Positions 55,412-64,000 of a stretch of 64,000 nucleotides of DNA are shown here, piece after piece. A program made the translations under genes and the position numbers. The DNA comes from Promicromonospora panici (GTDB taxonomy: Bacteria > Actinomycetota > Actinomycetes > Actinomycetales > Cellulomonadaceae). Position 1 is the stretch's first letter. The number at the start of each line of letters is the position of its first letter. The notes below the pieces were generated by a model. That model ran no database searches. It was given only the letters and a program-made list of their open reading frames with translations, and was not told the DNA's origin. The stretch spans positions 124,001-188,000 of the forward strand of contig NZ_UWYY01000002.1 of NCBI RefSeq assembly GCF_900608595.1. Direction: 5' to 3'.

Positions 55412-56245
55412 ATGACGGGACGGGACGGGACCAGCGACACGAGAGCCGTCGACACGGCGCTAGCTGTCGACATGACACGCCCTGGCGTCGCCACGTTGGA
55501 CGCGGCAGGCGACGAGGCGGTCGCTGACGTGCACGCGATCTCGCCGACAGACCGCCTCACCGAGCGGCAGCGCCTCGTGCTGGACACGATCCGGCAGTCG
55601 TTCGAGACGCGCGGATACCCGCCGTCGATGCGCGAGATCGGAGAGGCGGTCGGGCTGGCCAGCCCGTCGAGCGTCAAGCATCAGCTGCAGATGCTCGAGA
55701 AGAAGGGCTTCCTGCGTCGCGACCCGAACCGGCCGCGCGCCATGGAGCTCGTGGAGCCGCTGGCCGAGCAGGTCGACAAGCCCACGCGGGGCGAGATCCA
55801 CTGGCCCGAGCCGCGGCGCAGCGGCCAGGTCCACTGGGGCGGCTCCGTGCCCGACGATGCCAGCACCCCGGCGCCGTCGTACGTGCCGCTCGTCGGCCGC
55901 ATCGCGGCCGGTGGCCCGATCCTTGCCGAGCAGGTCATCGAGGACGTCTTCCCACTCCCCCGCCAGCTCGTCGGCGACGGCGAGCTGTTCCTGCTCAGGG
56001 TCGCGGGCGACTCGATGGTCGACGCCGCGATCTGCGACGGGGACTGGGTGGTGGTGCGCCGGCAGAACGTCGCCGAGCAGGGCGAGATCGTCGCCGCCAT
56101 GATCGACGGCGAGGCAACGGTCAAGACGTTCAAGCAGACCGACGGGCACGTCTTCCTGCTGCCGCAGAACCCGGCCTATGAACCGATCCCGGGCGACGAG
56201 GCACAGGTCCTGGGCCGCGTGGTCGCGGTACTGCGCAGCCTCTAA
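55412..56245 (+). CDS. lexA: LexA repressor
   Basis: A 277-residue SOS repressor. The N-terminal winged helix includes [20 protein letters not shown] and [20 protein letters not shown]. The cleavage site is Ala-Gly in GRIAAGGP (near 163), the catalytic Ser lies in [11 protein letters not shown] (near 200) and Lys in [10 protein letters not shown] (near 238). RecA-stimulated self-cleavage releases the SOS regulon. ATG 55412 follows GGGAGGGG; it gives about 45 residues before the HTH, and a later start is possible. The upstream SOS box indicates autoregulation. Confidence 0.96.
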   Translation: MTGRDGTSDTRAVDTALAVDMTRPGVATLDAAGDEAVADVHAISPTDRLTERQRLVLDTIRQSFETRGYPPSMREIGEAVGLASPSSVKHQLQMLEKKGFLRRDPNRPRAMELVEPLAEQVDKPTRGEIHWPEPRRSGQVHWGGSVPDDASTPAPSYVPLVGRIAAGGPILAEQVIEDVFPLPRQLVGDGELFLLRVAGDSMVDAAICDGDWVVVRRQNVAEQGEIVAAMIDGEATVKTFKQTDGHVFLLPQNPAYEPIPGDEAQVLGRVVAVLRSL

Positions 56246-56250
56246 CCCTG

Positions 56251-56376
56251 CCGCCGAGGTAGAACTGTGGCGAGATAGAACTGTGGCGAGATAGAACTGT
56301 GGCGAGATAGAACCGTGGCGGTAGCTGCGCTTCTACTTCGCCAGAGTTCTATCTCGCCACAGTTCTACCTCGGCGG
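56251..56376. terminator. Tandem-unit hairpin between convergent genes, family B copy 2
   Basis: Perfect 32-bp arms 56251-56282 and 56345-56376. The left arm continues as four 16-bp units (GAGATAGAACTGTGGC type) at 56256, 56272, 56288 and 56304. The unit differs from that at 8178-8287 at 3 of 16 positions, and both elements share the outer end CGAGGTAG. It sits between the 3' ends of lexA (+) and ldh (-). Confidence 0.85.
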
Positions 56377-56382
56377 CTCCGG

Positions 56383-57372
56383 TCAGAAGCCGAAGCGCTT
56401 CTGGACCGCCCGCACGCTCTCCGCGGACGCCCGCAGGCCGGCCAGCTCGTCGTCCGACATCGGGACCCGCACGTTGTCGGCGACCCCACGCCGGTCCACG
56501 AGGGTCGGCACCGACAGGCACACGTCGCTGATGCCGTGATAGTCGTCCAGCAGCGAGGACACCGGCATGATCCGGCGTTCGTCCTTGAGCACCGCCTCGA
56601 TGATGCGGGTCGCGGCCAGGCCGACGGCGTAGTTGGTGGCGCCCTTGCCCGCGATGATCCGGTAGGCCGAGTCGACCACTTCGCGGTGCACCTCAGCACG
56701 AACCGCGGCGTCGATCGGCGCGCCGCCGTCCACCGGCTCCCAGTCCAGCAGCGGGACGCCGCCGATCGAGGCGGAGCTCCAGAGCGCGATCTCGGAGTCG
56801 CCGTGCTCCCCGGCGATGTAGGCGTGCACGTTCCCGACCGCCACCCCGCAGCGCTCAGCCAGCACGACACGCAGCCGGGACGAGTCCAGGACGGTGCCAC
56901 TGCCGAACAGCTGCTGGCGCGGCAGGCCGGAGATCTTGAGCGCGGCGTACGTGACGACGTCGACCGGGTTGGTCACCATCAGGTAGGTCGCGTGGGGCGC
57001 GACGTCGACGAGCCCGGGCATGATCTCGCGCATCAGCCCGATGGTCCCTTCGGCGAGATCGATCCGGGTCTGGCCGGGCTTCTGCTTCGCTCCGGCCGTC
57101 ACGACGACGACGTCGGCACCCTCGCAGACGGCGACGTCGTCCGAGCCGATGACGTGCGCCTGGGACGTGAACATCAGGCCGTGCCGCAGGTCGAGCACCT
57201 CGGCCTCGACCTTGGAGCGGTTGATGTCGTGCAGGGCGATGGTGCGGGCCGAACCCCGCGCGAGCGCGGCGAAGGCCAACGTGGACCCGACCGCCCCGGC
57301 ACCCACCACGGCGAGCTTGGTGGTCCGGGAGCCGGACGGCTGCGTGACGGGGACGTCCGAGAGGGCTGCCAT
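56383..57372 (-). CDS. ldh: L-lactate dehydrogenase
   Basis: A 329-residue NAD-dependent enzyme interconverting pyruvate and lactate. The NAD-binding motif is LAVVGAGAVGSTLAFAAL, the substrate-loop region VVTAGAKQKPGQTRIDL, the structural MVTNPVDVVTYAA, and the catalytic His in YIAGEHGDSEIALW. GAKQKPGQTR with Gln before the mobile-loop Lys-Pro favours lactate over malate dehydrogenase. It stands alone between lexA and dinG. Confidence 0.93.
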   Translation of the reverse strand: MAALSDVPVTQPSGSRTTKLAVVGAGAVGSTLAFAALARGSARTIALHDINRSKVEAEVLDLRHGLMFTSQAHVIGSDDVAVCEGADVVVVTAGAKQKPGQTRIDLAEGTIGLMREIMPGLVDVAPHATYLMVTNPVDVVTYAALKISGLPRQQLFGSGTVLDSSRLRVVLAERCGVAVGNVHAYIAGEHGDSEIALWSSASIGGVPLLDWEPVDGGAPIDAAVRAEVHREVVDSAYRIIAGKGATNYAVGLAATRIIEAVLKDERRIMPVSSLLDDYHGISDVCLSVPTLVDRRGVADNVRVPMSDDELAGLRASAESVRAVQKRFGF

Positions 57373-57398
57373 GCCCCCAGGCTATGCGGGCTGCCGGG

Positions 57399-59504
57399 CT
57401 ACGTGTCGAGCCGCGCCAGCGCGGCGCGGACCAGCGCCGAGTCGGTGGTCGGCCAGAAGCCGGGCATCGAACGAGTCAGGAACGACGCGTACCGTGCGGT
57501 GGCGAGCCGCGGGTCCAGGACCGCGACCACTCCGCGGTCGTCCATGCTCCGCACCAGGCGTCCGGCCCCCTGCGCGAGCAGTAGCGCCGCGTGCTGCGCG
57601 GACACCGCCATGAACCCGTTGCCGCCCGACTGCTCGACGGCACGGGCGCGCGCCGCCTTGACCGGGTCGTCCGGGCGCGGGAACGGGATCCGGTCGATGA
57701 GGACCAGCTGGCACGACGGCCCCGGCACGTCGACGCCCTGCCACAGCGACAGGGTGCCGAAGAGGCAGGTGGCCGGGTCGTCGGCGAACTGGCGGACCAG
57801 GGTAGGGAGCTGGTCGTCGCCCTGCGCGAGGATCGGGACGTCCAGCCGCTCGCGCATGGCCTCGGCGGCCGCGTTCGCCGCACGCCGCGACGAGAAAAGA
57901 CCGAGCGTGCGGCCGCCCGCGGCGGTGATCAGCTCGGCGATCTCGTCGAGCTGCGCCTCCGTGGTGGGCTCCCGCCCGGGCGCCGGGAGGTGCCGCGCGA
58001 CGTACAGGATGCCCTGGCGCGGGTAGTCGAACGGGCTGCCGGCGTCGAGGCCCTGCCACGGCGGGGCGTCCTCGCCCTTCAGCCCGAGCGTGCCGGCCAC
58101 CGGGTCGAACGTGCCGCCCAGCGCCAGCGTGGCCGAGGTGAAGACGCCGGTGGCCTCGCCCAGCAGGTGGGTGCGGATCAGCCCCGCCACGTGCAGCGGA
58201 GCCGCGTGCAGGCGCGTCACGTTGTCGCCGAAGCCGCCCCAGGCGTTGTCCGGGCGCGAGCACCACAGCACGTCGGCGGTCGTGTCCTGCGACGCCATCC
58301 GCTCCGCCGTCTCGAACAGCTGGAGCATGGCGCCCTGCGCCATCTTCAGACCCGGGTCGGGCTGCCCGGCCGCCTGGCCCTTGCCGCCGTTCGGATCGGG
58401 TTTGAGCGTGCTCAGCACCTCGCGCGCGGCGTCGCGCACCGCGCCCACCGCCGTCCGCAAGGCGTCCGGCAGGCCGTCCGGGAACCGCTCGGCCGGGGCG
58501 GTGACCAGCAGCGTCCCGAGGTCCTGCGCGGCCTTGTCCAGGGCGTCGGTGTTGGTGCCGGCGTTCCGGCGGGCCAGCCGCGCCGCGTTCTCCACCGAGG
58601 CCATGGACAGGTCCACCGTGGCCGACGACGTCACGCGGTCCGTGAGCTCGTGCGCCTCGTCCACCACGACGACGTCGTGCTCGGGCAGGACACCCGGGCT
58701 GCCCGTGGCCGCGATGCCGAGCATCGCGTGGTTGGTGACCACCACGTCCGCGTCCCGGGAAGCGGCTCGCGCCTTGTCCGGGAAGCACTCCGCGAGCATG
58801 GGGCACTTGCCGCCCAGGCACTCCATCGCCGTCACGGAGACCTGCCGCCACGCCCGGTCCGGCACACCCGGCACCAGGTCGTCACGGTCGCCCGAGTCGG
58901 TCTCCCCCGCCCACTCGTGCAGGCGGCGGACGTGGTCGGCGAGCGTGGCGCCGTCGTCCTTGCGGCGGCCACGAGCACCGCCGGAGACCGGTGTCTCCTC
59001 GGTGCGCGGGTGCTCCTCGCCGCCGGGCAGGTCGAAGAGCGAGGGCTCGTCGGCCGGATACCCGCCGCCGATCTTGTGCACGCACAGGTAGTTGTGCCAG
59101 CCCTTGAGCAACGCGATGCGCGGCTCGCGCGGGAGCTGCGGTGTCACGGCCTTCGCCACGAGCGGAAGGTCCCGGGTCATGACCTGGCGCTGCAGGGCGA
59201 GCGTCGCCGTCGAGATGATGACCTTGCTTCCCGCGGCCACGGCGTGCCGGACGGCGGGGACGAGATAGCCGAGCGACTTTCCGGTACCCGTGCCGGCCTG
59301 GACCAGCAGGTGCTCACCCTTCTCGATCGCGTCGCCGACGGCCACGGCCATCCGGTGCTGGCCGTCCCGGCGGCCGCCGCCCAGCTCTCCGACGGCGAGG
59401 TCGAGGAGCTCCTCGACGTCGGGGATCCGGTCGGTAGCGGTCGTTTCGGCGGGTGCGTCGGGAAGGCTGGTCACACGCTCGATCCTAGGCCGGACCTCCG
59501 ACAT
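57399..59504 (-). CDS. dinG: DinG-family ATP-dependent DNA helicase
   Basis: About 701 residues, superfamily 2 (XPD-like). Walker A QAGTGTGKSLGYLVPAV, DEAH box VVVVDEAHELTD and C-terminal motifs LFGTLSLWQGVDVPG and QGAGRLVRSMDDRG are present. Four cysteines in NYLCVHKIG, AMECLGGKCPMLAECF fit the 4Fe-4S cluster. It unwinds forked and R-loop DNA; in E. coli it is SOS-induced. No SOS box is seen here. ATG 59504 is used; an upstream in-frame ATG at 59522 is possible. Confidence 0.92.
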   Translation of the reverse strand: MSEVRPRIERVTSLPDAPAETTATDRIPDVEELLDLAVGELGGGRRDGQHRMAVAVGDAIEKGEHLLVQAGTGTGKSLGYLVPAVRHAVAAGSKVIISTATLALQRQVMTRDLPLVAKAVTPQLPREPRIALLKGWHNYLCVHKIGGGYPADEPSLFDLPGGEEHPRTEETPVSGGARGRRKDDGATLADHVRRLHEWAGETDSGDRDDLVPGVPDRAWRQVSVTAMECLGGKCPMLAECFPDKARAASRDADVVVTNHAMLGIAATGSPGVLPEHDVVVVDEAHELTDRVTSSATVDLSMASVENAARLARRNAGTNTDALDKAAQDLGTLLVTAPAERFPDGLPDALRTAVGAVRDAAREVLSTLKPDPNGGKGQAAGQPDPGLKMAQGAMLQLFETAERMASQDTTADVLWCSRPDNAWGGFGDNVTRLHAAPLHVAGLIRTHLLGEATGVFTSATLALGGTFDPVAGTLGLKGEDAPPWQGLDAGSPFDYPRQGILYVARHLPAPGREPTTEAQLDEIAELITAAGGRTLGLFSSRRAANAAAEAMRERLDVPILAQGDDQLPTLVRQFADDPATCLFGTLSLWQGVDVPGPSCQLVLIDRIPFPRPDDPVKAARARAVEQSGGNGFMAVSAQHAALLLAQGAGRLVRSMDDRGVVAVLDPRLATARYASFLTRSMPGFWPTTDSALVRAALARLDT

Positions 59505-59538
59505 CCACCCCACCTCATCCACAGGCTCTGCGCCGCCG

Positions 59539-59590
59539 GGACATGTCAGACGCCCAGGTCACCGGAGTGACCTGGGCGTCTGACATGTCC
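59539..59590 (-). terminator. Perfect 24-bp palindromic hairpin between hflX and dinG
   Basis: Arms 59539-59562 and 59567-59590 are perfectly complementary around a 4-nt loop CGGA. It follows the hflX stop by 14 bp on the minus strand and so probably terminates hflX. The stem is unusually long and mismatch-free, with no T-run. Its sequence is unrelated to the other two repeat families. Confidence 0.85.
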
Positions 59591-59604
59591 TGGCGCGGTG
59601 CGGG

Positions 59605-61146
59605 TCAGGACGCTACGGCGACCTGGCGCAGCTCGGTCGCGAGCTGCTCGTCCACGCGGCCACGCAGGTGCGTGCCCGCCGCGACGTGCTCGGTGAGCTC
59701 GATGTCGCCGTGCTCGTGCACCCGGTGCACCAGGTCGCCCCGCTCGTACGGGACCACCAGGTCGATCTGGATTCCGGGCCGCGGCAGGTCGGCGGCGATC
59801 CGGGCTCGGAGCTCGGCGATGCCCTCGCCGGAGTGCGCCGAGACGACGGCGGTGTGCCGCTCCCGCCGCTGGATGCGCCCGACGACCGTCGGGTCCGCGA
59901 TGTCGGCCTTGTTCAGCACCACGATCTCGTGGACGTCCTCGAAGGCCGGGATCTCGGACAGCACCTCACGCACCGCGGCGATCTGCCCCTCCGGGTCCGG
60001 GTGGGACGCGTCGACCACGTGGAGCAGGATGTCGGCGTCGCCGACCTCCTCCAGCGTGGACCGGAACGCCTCGACGAGCTGGTGCGGCAGGTGCCGCACG
60101 AACCCGACCGTGTCGGTGAGCGTGTAGACGCGGCCGTCCTCGGTCTTGGTGCGCCGCACCGTCGGGTCCAGCGTGGCGAACAAGGCGTTCTCGACCAGCA
60201 CGCCCGCGCCGGTCAGCGCGTTCAGCAGCGAGGACTTGCCCGCGTTGGTGTAGCCGGCGATGGCGACCGCCGGGATGGCGTTGCGCTTGCGGCTCAGCCG
60301 CTTGGTCTCTCGCGCGGGCTTCATCGCGACGATCTCACGCCGCAGCTTGGCCATCCGGTTGCGGATGCGCCGCCGGTCCAGCTCGATCTTGGTCTCACCG
60401 GGGCCACGCGAGCCCATGCCGGCACCCGCGCCGCCCACCTGGCCACCGGCCTGGCGGGACATCGACTCGCCCCAGCCGCGCAGGCGCGGCAGCAGGTACT
60501 CGAGCTGCGCGAGCTCGACCTGGGCCTTGCCCTCACGAGACTTCGCGTGCTGCGCGAAGATGTCCAGGATCAGGGCCGTACGGTCGACGACCTTGACCTT
60601 GACCACGTCCTCCAGCGCACGGCGCTGGGACGGGGCGAGCTCGCCGTCGACGATCACGGTGTCGGCGCCCGACGCCAGGACCACCTGTGCGAGCTCCAGG
60701 GCCTTGCCGGAACCCAGGTAGGTGCCCGGATCGGGCTTCTGCCGGCGCTGCAGCAGGCCGTCCAGCACCTGCGAGCCGGCCGTCTCGGCCAGCGCGGCGA
60801 GCTCGCGCAGCGAGATCTCCGCGTCGCGGGCCGCGTGCTCGCCACCTGTGAACAGGCCGACGAGCACCACCTTCTCCAGGCGCAGCTGCCGGTACTCGAC
60901 CTCGGTGACGTCTTCCAGCTCGGTCGACAGACCGGCCACGCGGCGCAGCGCGGTGCGCTCCTCGAGGTCCAGCTGGTCGCCGTCGGCCACGGTGTGCACC
61001 GTTGCGCCGTCGGCACGTGCGGTCCCCGCCCGAGCGAGAACCCGTGCCACGACATCGTTCGCGATCGCCTGGGCATCTGCCTGGACTGCGCGGAGTTCGG
61101 GCGTCTCCTCTGCGGGGAGCTCGGGCTCTGTCGGGGTGTGGGTCAT
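59605..61146 (-). CDS. hflX: GTPase HflX
   Basis: A 513-residue ribosome-associated GTPase that splits stalled 70S ribosomes. The N-terminal domain contains GLFTGGEHAARDAEISLREL, DPGTYLGSGKALEL and GGAGAGMGSRGPGETKIELD. The G domain has P-loop AIAGYTNAGKSSLLNAL, switch LFATLDPTVRRT, DTVGFVRHLPHQLVEAF and NKAD. Starts at ATG 61146. Followed by dinG beyond the palindrome; the dapF-hflX-dinG-lexA neighbourhood is typical for actinobacteria. Confidence 0.95.
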   Translation of the reverse strand: MTHTPTEPELPAEETPELRAVQADAQAIANDVVARVLARAGTARADGATVHTVADGDQLDLEERTALRRVAGLSTELEDVTEVEYRQLRLEKVVLVGLFTGGEHAARDAEISLRELAALAETAGSQVLDGLLQRRQKPDPGTYLGSGKALELAQVVLASGADTVIVDGELAPSQRRALEDVVKVKVVDRTALILDIFAQHAKSREGKAQVELAQLEYLLPRLRGWGESMSRQAGGQVGGAGAGMGSRGPGETKIELDRRRIRNRMAKLRREIVAMKPARETKRLSRKRNAIPAVAIAGYTNAGKSSLLNALTGAGVLVENALFATLDPTVRRTKTEDGRVYTLTDTVGFVRHLPHQLVEAFRSTLEEVGDADILLHVVDASHPDPEGQIAAVREVLSEIPAFEDVHEIVVLNKADIADPTVVGRIQRRERHTAVVSAHSGEGIAELRARIAADLPRPGIQIDLVVPYERGDLVHRVHEHGDIELTEHVAAGTHLRGRVDEQLATELRQVAVAS

Positions 61147-61329
61147 GTACTACCTGTCTCTCGGTTGTTCTTGCTCAGTACAACAAGGATCCCACGGCCG
61201 AAAGTCCCACGGCTATGTGTTTCCCGCACCAATGACCCCGGCGCACGTGCCTGTGGATAACCGCCCCTGGCCGACGGCGGCCGCTGGCAGACTTGACGGG
61301 CAACGGCGACGCAGGAAAGAGGGCTGGAG

Positions 61330-61929
61330 ATGCTCGGGGAACGACCGCACGAGAAGCAGTCACGGACGGGCACGACCTGGACCGCGGAGGAGAACGAGCG
61401 TCTGGTGGCTCTGGTGCGCGCCGGAAAGGACCTGGACGCCGTCGCGGACGGCGTCCAGCGGTCCAGCACGTCCGTCGTGGCTCGCCTACGGCGGATGCTG
61501 CCGCTGGAGCACCGGTCCTGCCCGAACGACCGGGTGATCATCGCGCTTCGCGGCCACCTGCGTGACCCGGCCTACGACTGGCAGGGGCAGATGCTCCTGA
61601 CCCTGCCGCCACGCCCCGTGGTCAATCCGCCCGCGATCGTCCATCAGGGCCTGGCCGGCCTGCCGGACGACGACCTCGTCGCGGTCGCGCACAGCGTCCT
61701 CCTCGACGACCGGGTCGCGACCGCGGGCCTGCGCGAGCGGCTCGTCGGCGAGGTGAACGAGCGTCATCTGGGCCACCAGGTCGGGCGGTCCCACGAGTCG
61801 TACCTGGCCACGCACCGGGAGCTCGCGGGGTTCCGGGACCTGGACGAGCAGGTCCACCGGTGGTCGAGCGCCGTGGGTCTCACGAGGCGCCGGTACCCGT
61901 ACGGGTGGGCGGACGGCCCGTGGGAGTAG
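61330..61929 (+). CDS. Hypothetical protein with Myb/SANT-like N-terminus
   Basis: A 199-residue protein. The N-terminal TWTAEENERLVALVRAGKDL with SSTSVVARLRRML is a SANT/Myb-like three-helix pattern suggestive of DNA binding. The rest (WQGQMLLTLPPRPVVNPPAI; ERLVGEVNERHLGHQVGRSH) matches nothing I can name. No membrane or signal segment. ATG 61330 follows CTGGAG. Divergent from hflX across about 180 bp. Function unknown. Confidence 0.75.
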   Translation: MLGERPHEKQSRTGTTWTAEENERLVALVRAGKDLDAVADGVQRSSTSVVARLRRMLPLEHRSCPNDRVIIALRGHLRDPAYDWQGQMLLTLPPRPVVNPPAIVHQGLAGLPDDDLVAVAHSVLLDDRVATAGLRERLVGEVNERHLGHQVGRSHESYLATHRELAGFRDLDEQVHRWSSAVGLTRRRYPYGWADGPWE

Positions 61930-61977
61930 CGCGGGCGCCCACCGGACGTCGGGTCGGTCCGTCGGTAGCCCGGTCGG

Positions 61978-62634
61978 TCAGAAGTCCAGCCGCATCACGC
62001 GACGGCGCTTCGTGGGCCTGCTGACCTCCGTCAGACCCGCTGCCGCGAACGGGCCGGGCGTGCCGACGTTGGCCTCGCCCCATGAGACCTCCTGACCCTG
62101 GTTCAGCACTATCGGGTATCCCTCGACAGCCTGGGCGCCCCGCTCCCGCGCGTGCTCGACGGCCGCCGCCGCGAGCTCGTACATCAGGCCCTGCTTGCGG
62201 TAGCCGACGCGGACCGCGAAGCACGTGACCGCCCAGACACTGTCGTCGTCCTTGTCCTCGTGCCGGCCGGCCCACGGGACCTGGCTGCCCCGGTACCGCA
62301 CGAATTCGATGCGGGGCGCCACGGCCACCCACCCGGCCGGCTCGGCGTCGACATAGGCGAGCAGGGCGCCCGACGTCGGAGAGACTCCACCGGCTGTACC
62401 GCCCGCGGGGCTGTCCGCGGCGTCGGCCGCCATCCTGTCCGCCGGCCTGTCGTCGACCAGGCACGCGTCGAGCTGTTCCCGCAGGTGGTGCGCGCGCTCC
62501 TCGACGGACAGGTACCACCAGGCGCGGTCGCCGAGCCGGATGCGCTGGCACTGGCAGTGGTGGGCGCCGCCGCGCGTGCCGAACACGGCCTGCACGTCGT
62601 CCCACCGCTCCGGGGTGGCCGGCACGATCTCCAT
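61978..62634 (-). CDS. GNAT-family N-acetyltransferase
   Basis: A 218-residue protein. The N-terminal MEIVPATPERWDDVQAVFGT is a usual GNAT opening, followed by GAHHCQCQRIRLGDRAWWYL. The acetyl-CoA site is in VTCFAVRVGYRKQGLMYELA, the Q/RxxGxG/A position, then AAVEHARERGAQAVEGYPIV. A variable proline/glycine insert lies near residues 75-95. The acceptor is not identifiable. Similar Cys-rich starts occur in actinobacterial GNAT proteins of unknown role. Confidence 0.85.
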   Translation of the reverse strand: MEIVPATPERWDDVQAVFGTRGGAHHCQCQRIRLGDRAWWYLSVEERAHHLREQLDACLVDDRPADRMAADAADSPAGGTAGGVSPTSGALLAYVDAEPAGWVAVAPRIEFVRYRGSQVPWAGRHEDKDDDSVWAVTCFAVRVGYRKQGLMYELAAAAVEHARERGAQAVEGYPIVLNQGQEVSWGEANVGTPGPFAAAGLTEVSRPTKRRRVMRLDF

Positions 62635-62687
62635 GCCGGAAGGCTGGCACCGGTCACGACGCCGGGCAAGCGCCTAGGATCGGGCGG

Positions 62688-63287
62688 GTGTCCACCGACC
62701 ACTACTTCACCGCTCAGCCCGCCTCGGACGACGAGCGCCGCACCCGCACCGTCCACCTCGCCGGGCGGGAGCTGGAGGTCGAGGTCGCATCGGGCGTGTT
62801 CTCGCCCGGCGGGGTCGACAAGGGCACGGCGGTGCTGCTGAGCGAGGTGCCGGCGCCCCCGCCGTCGGGCAACTTGCTCGACCTGGGGTGCGGCTGGGGG
62901 CCTATCACGATCTCCCTGGCACTGGAAGCGCCGCACGCCACCGTGTGGGCGGTCGACGTCAACGAGCGAGCCCTCGACCTGGTGCGCCGTAACGCGGAGC
63001 GGCTCGGCCTCGGCAACGTCCGCGCCGCCCTGCCCGACGACGTGCCCGCCGGCCTGACCTTCGACCTGTGCTGGTCGAATCCGCCGATCCGGGTGGGCAA
63101 GCAGGCGCTGCACGACCTCCTGAACCGCTGGCTGCCACGGCTGGAGGAAGGCGCCGAGGCGTGGCTCGTGGTGCAGAAGAACCTCGGCTCCGACTCGCTC
63201 GCCCGCTGGATCACCGACACGCTCGGCTTGCAGGTCGACCGGGAGGCGTCGTCCAAGGGATTCCGCGTCCTGCGCGTCGTGGGCTAG
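62688..63287 (+). CDS. RsmC/RlmG-like SAM-dependent methyltransferase
   Basis: A 199-residue enzyme. SAM motif I is LLDLGCGWGPITISLALEAP, motif II VWAVDVNERALDLVRRNAER, and the catalytic motif IV NPPIRVGKQALHDLL is the NPP(I/F)(R/H) of guanine-N2 rRNA methyltransferases of the RsmC/RlmG group. Length equals the catalytic half of E. coli RsmC, as is usual in actinobacteria. It likely modifies 16S or 23S rRNA. Its stop overlaps the end of dapF by 4 bp. Confidence 0.87.
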   Translation: MSTDHYFTAQPASDDERRTRTVHLAGRELEVEVASGVFSPGGVDKGTAVLLSEVPAPPPSGNLLDLGCGWGPITISLALEAPHATVWAVDVNERALDLVRRNAERLGLGNVRAALPDDVPAGLTFDLCWSNPPIRVGKQALHDLLNRWLPRLEEGAEAWLVVQKNLGSDSLARWITDTLGLQVDREASSKGFRVLRVVG

Positions 63288-64000
63288 CGCGCGACCTGGC
63301 CCGAGTACACCAGCTCCGCGGGGCCTGCCAGCTCGACGTTGCCGCTCGGCAGGACGCGCACCCGCACCTCGCCGCCCGGCACCTCGACGATCCACGTGTC
63401 GGGCGCGCCGTCGCCGGACGCGCCACCCTGCCAGGTCCGCACCGCGAGCGCCGCGGCACACGCGCCGGTGCCGCACGACGGCGTCTCGCCGACGCCGCGC
63501 TCGTGTACCCGCATGCGCAGCCGCCCGACGACGCCGTCGGGACCCTCCTCCTCGCCGAGCGGCACCACGAGCTCGACGTTCGTGCCGTGCGGCGGGAGCG
63601 GCGCGACCTCGGGGGCGTGGAAGAGCTCGAGCGACTCGAGCTCTTCCACGCTGGCGAGGGCGACGACCGTGTGCGGGTTGCCGAGGTCCACGCTCAGGGC
63701 CGGACGGGGCCTGGTCCAGCCGCGGACCGCTACCGCGGCGTCGTACCCGTCGGCGACGGCGGTCTCGCCGCCGGGCAGGAACCAGGGGCCCATGTCGACG
63801 GCGTACCAGCCGCCCGGCTCCTTGGTGACGCGCTTGACGCCGGCGCGGGTGCCGAGGCTGAGCGGGCCGGCGGACAGGTCGGCGAGCCCTTCCTGCTCGG
63901 CGAACGCCGCGAAGACGCGCACGCCGTTGCCGCACATCTCGGCGATCGAGCCGTCGTGGTTGCGGTAGTCCATGAACCACTCGGCCGTCGGGTCCTGCGC
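63284..64000 (-). CDS. dapF: Diaminopimelate epimerase (partial, 5' end outside window)
   Basis: The C-terminal 238 or so residues are present. Both catalytic cysteines are visible: EMCGNGVRVFAAFA and TPSCGTGACAAALAVRTW. WFMDYRNHDGSIAEM and LGNPHTVVAL also match. The enzyme converts LL- to meso-diaminopimelate for peptidoglycan and lysine. The start lies beyond 64000. Confidence 0.95.
   Translation of the reverse strand, partial: AQDPTAEWFMDYRNHDGSIAEMCGNGVRVFAAFAEQEGLADLSAGPLSLGTRAGVKRVTKEPGGWYAVDMGPWFLPGGETAVADGYDAAVAVRGWTRPRPALSVDLGNPHTVVALASVEELESLELFHAPEVAPLPPHGTNVELVVPLGEEEGPDGVVGRLRMRVHERGVGETPSCGTGACAAALAVRTWQGGASGDGAPDTWIVEVPGGEVRVRVLPSGNVELAGPAELVYSGQVAR

Overview
The window is chromosomal DNA from a very GC-rich actinobacterium. 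Dense genes with GTG starts, the neighbourhood lexA / LysM protein / nrdR / dinG / hflX / dapF, IrtAB-like half-transporters and an MprAB-PepD-like locus all fit the Actinomycetota. A Micrococcales organism of the Promicromonosporaceae/Cellulomonadaceae type is my inference, not something proven here.

Layout. (1) 1-4.4 kb: the end of a PAC2-family gene, then a minus-strand signalling operon (receiver-PP2C phosphatase, sensor kinase, Rcp1-like response regulator). (2) 4.5-11 kb: a HelR/HelD-type RNA polymerase recycling ATPase, serA, and a divergent sulfotransferase / atypical cytochrome P450 pair. (3) 11-16.5 kb: a five-gene minus-strand operon of response regulator, sensor kinase, MacB-like ABC permease and ATPase, and a secreted HtrA-type protease. 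It looks like mprAB-pepD with an ABC exporter inserted. (4) 16.6-20.8 kb: an FrcABC-like sugar import operon with a divergent LacI repressor and a visible operator. (5) 20.9-23.5 kb: a transglycosylase lipoprotein, a HAD phosphatase and a second, leader-less HtrA protein. (6) 23.6-28 kb: thiO-thiS-thiG-thiF(rhodanese) under a TPP riboswitch, with divergent thiE. (7) 28-37.9 kb: a CGNR regulator / hydrolase pair, lnt and a 2,227-residue secreted protein with two metallophosphoesterase modules. (8) 38-45 kb: a six-gene operon for metallophore-type uptake (methyltransferase, FecCD permease, ATPase, binding lipoprotein, two exporter-fold ABC half-transporters), apparently leaderless with a palindrome over its -10.

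(9) 45.1-53.9 kb: an integrated, apparently decaying mobile element. An 88-bp imperfect direct repeat offset by 8,753 bp flanks it, with the core over the 3' end of a DUF5302 gene. Next to the right end lie an excisionase gene and a tyrosine integrase with two compensating frameshifts. Cargo includes a glycine-rich surface protein coupled to a DUF4436-like membrane protein, a VanY-type carboxypeptidase broken twice (one break removes its catalytic motif), and LacI and TPR gene remnants. (10) 53.9-64 kb: conserved housekeeping genes: DUF5302, nrdR, a ChiZ/DivS-like LysM gene divergent from lexA across an SOS box, lexA, ldh, dinG, hflX, a small unknown protein, a GNAT enzyme, an RsmC-like methyltransferase and the 3' part of dapF.

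Most striking non-coding structure: two families of long intergenic inverted repeats. One has a conserved 27-nt loop and co-varying stems (6,779 and 16,600). The other is a hairpin built from a 16-bp tandem unit between convergent genes (8,178 and 56,251). A further 24-bp perfect palindrome separates dinG from hflX.
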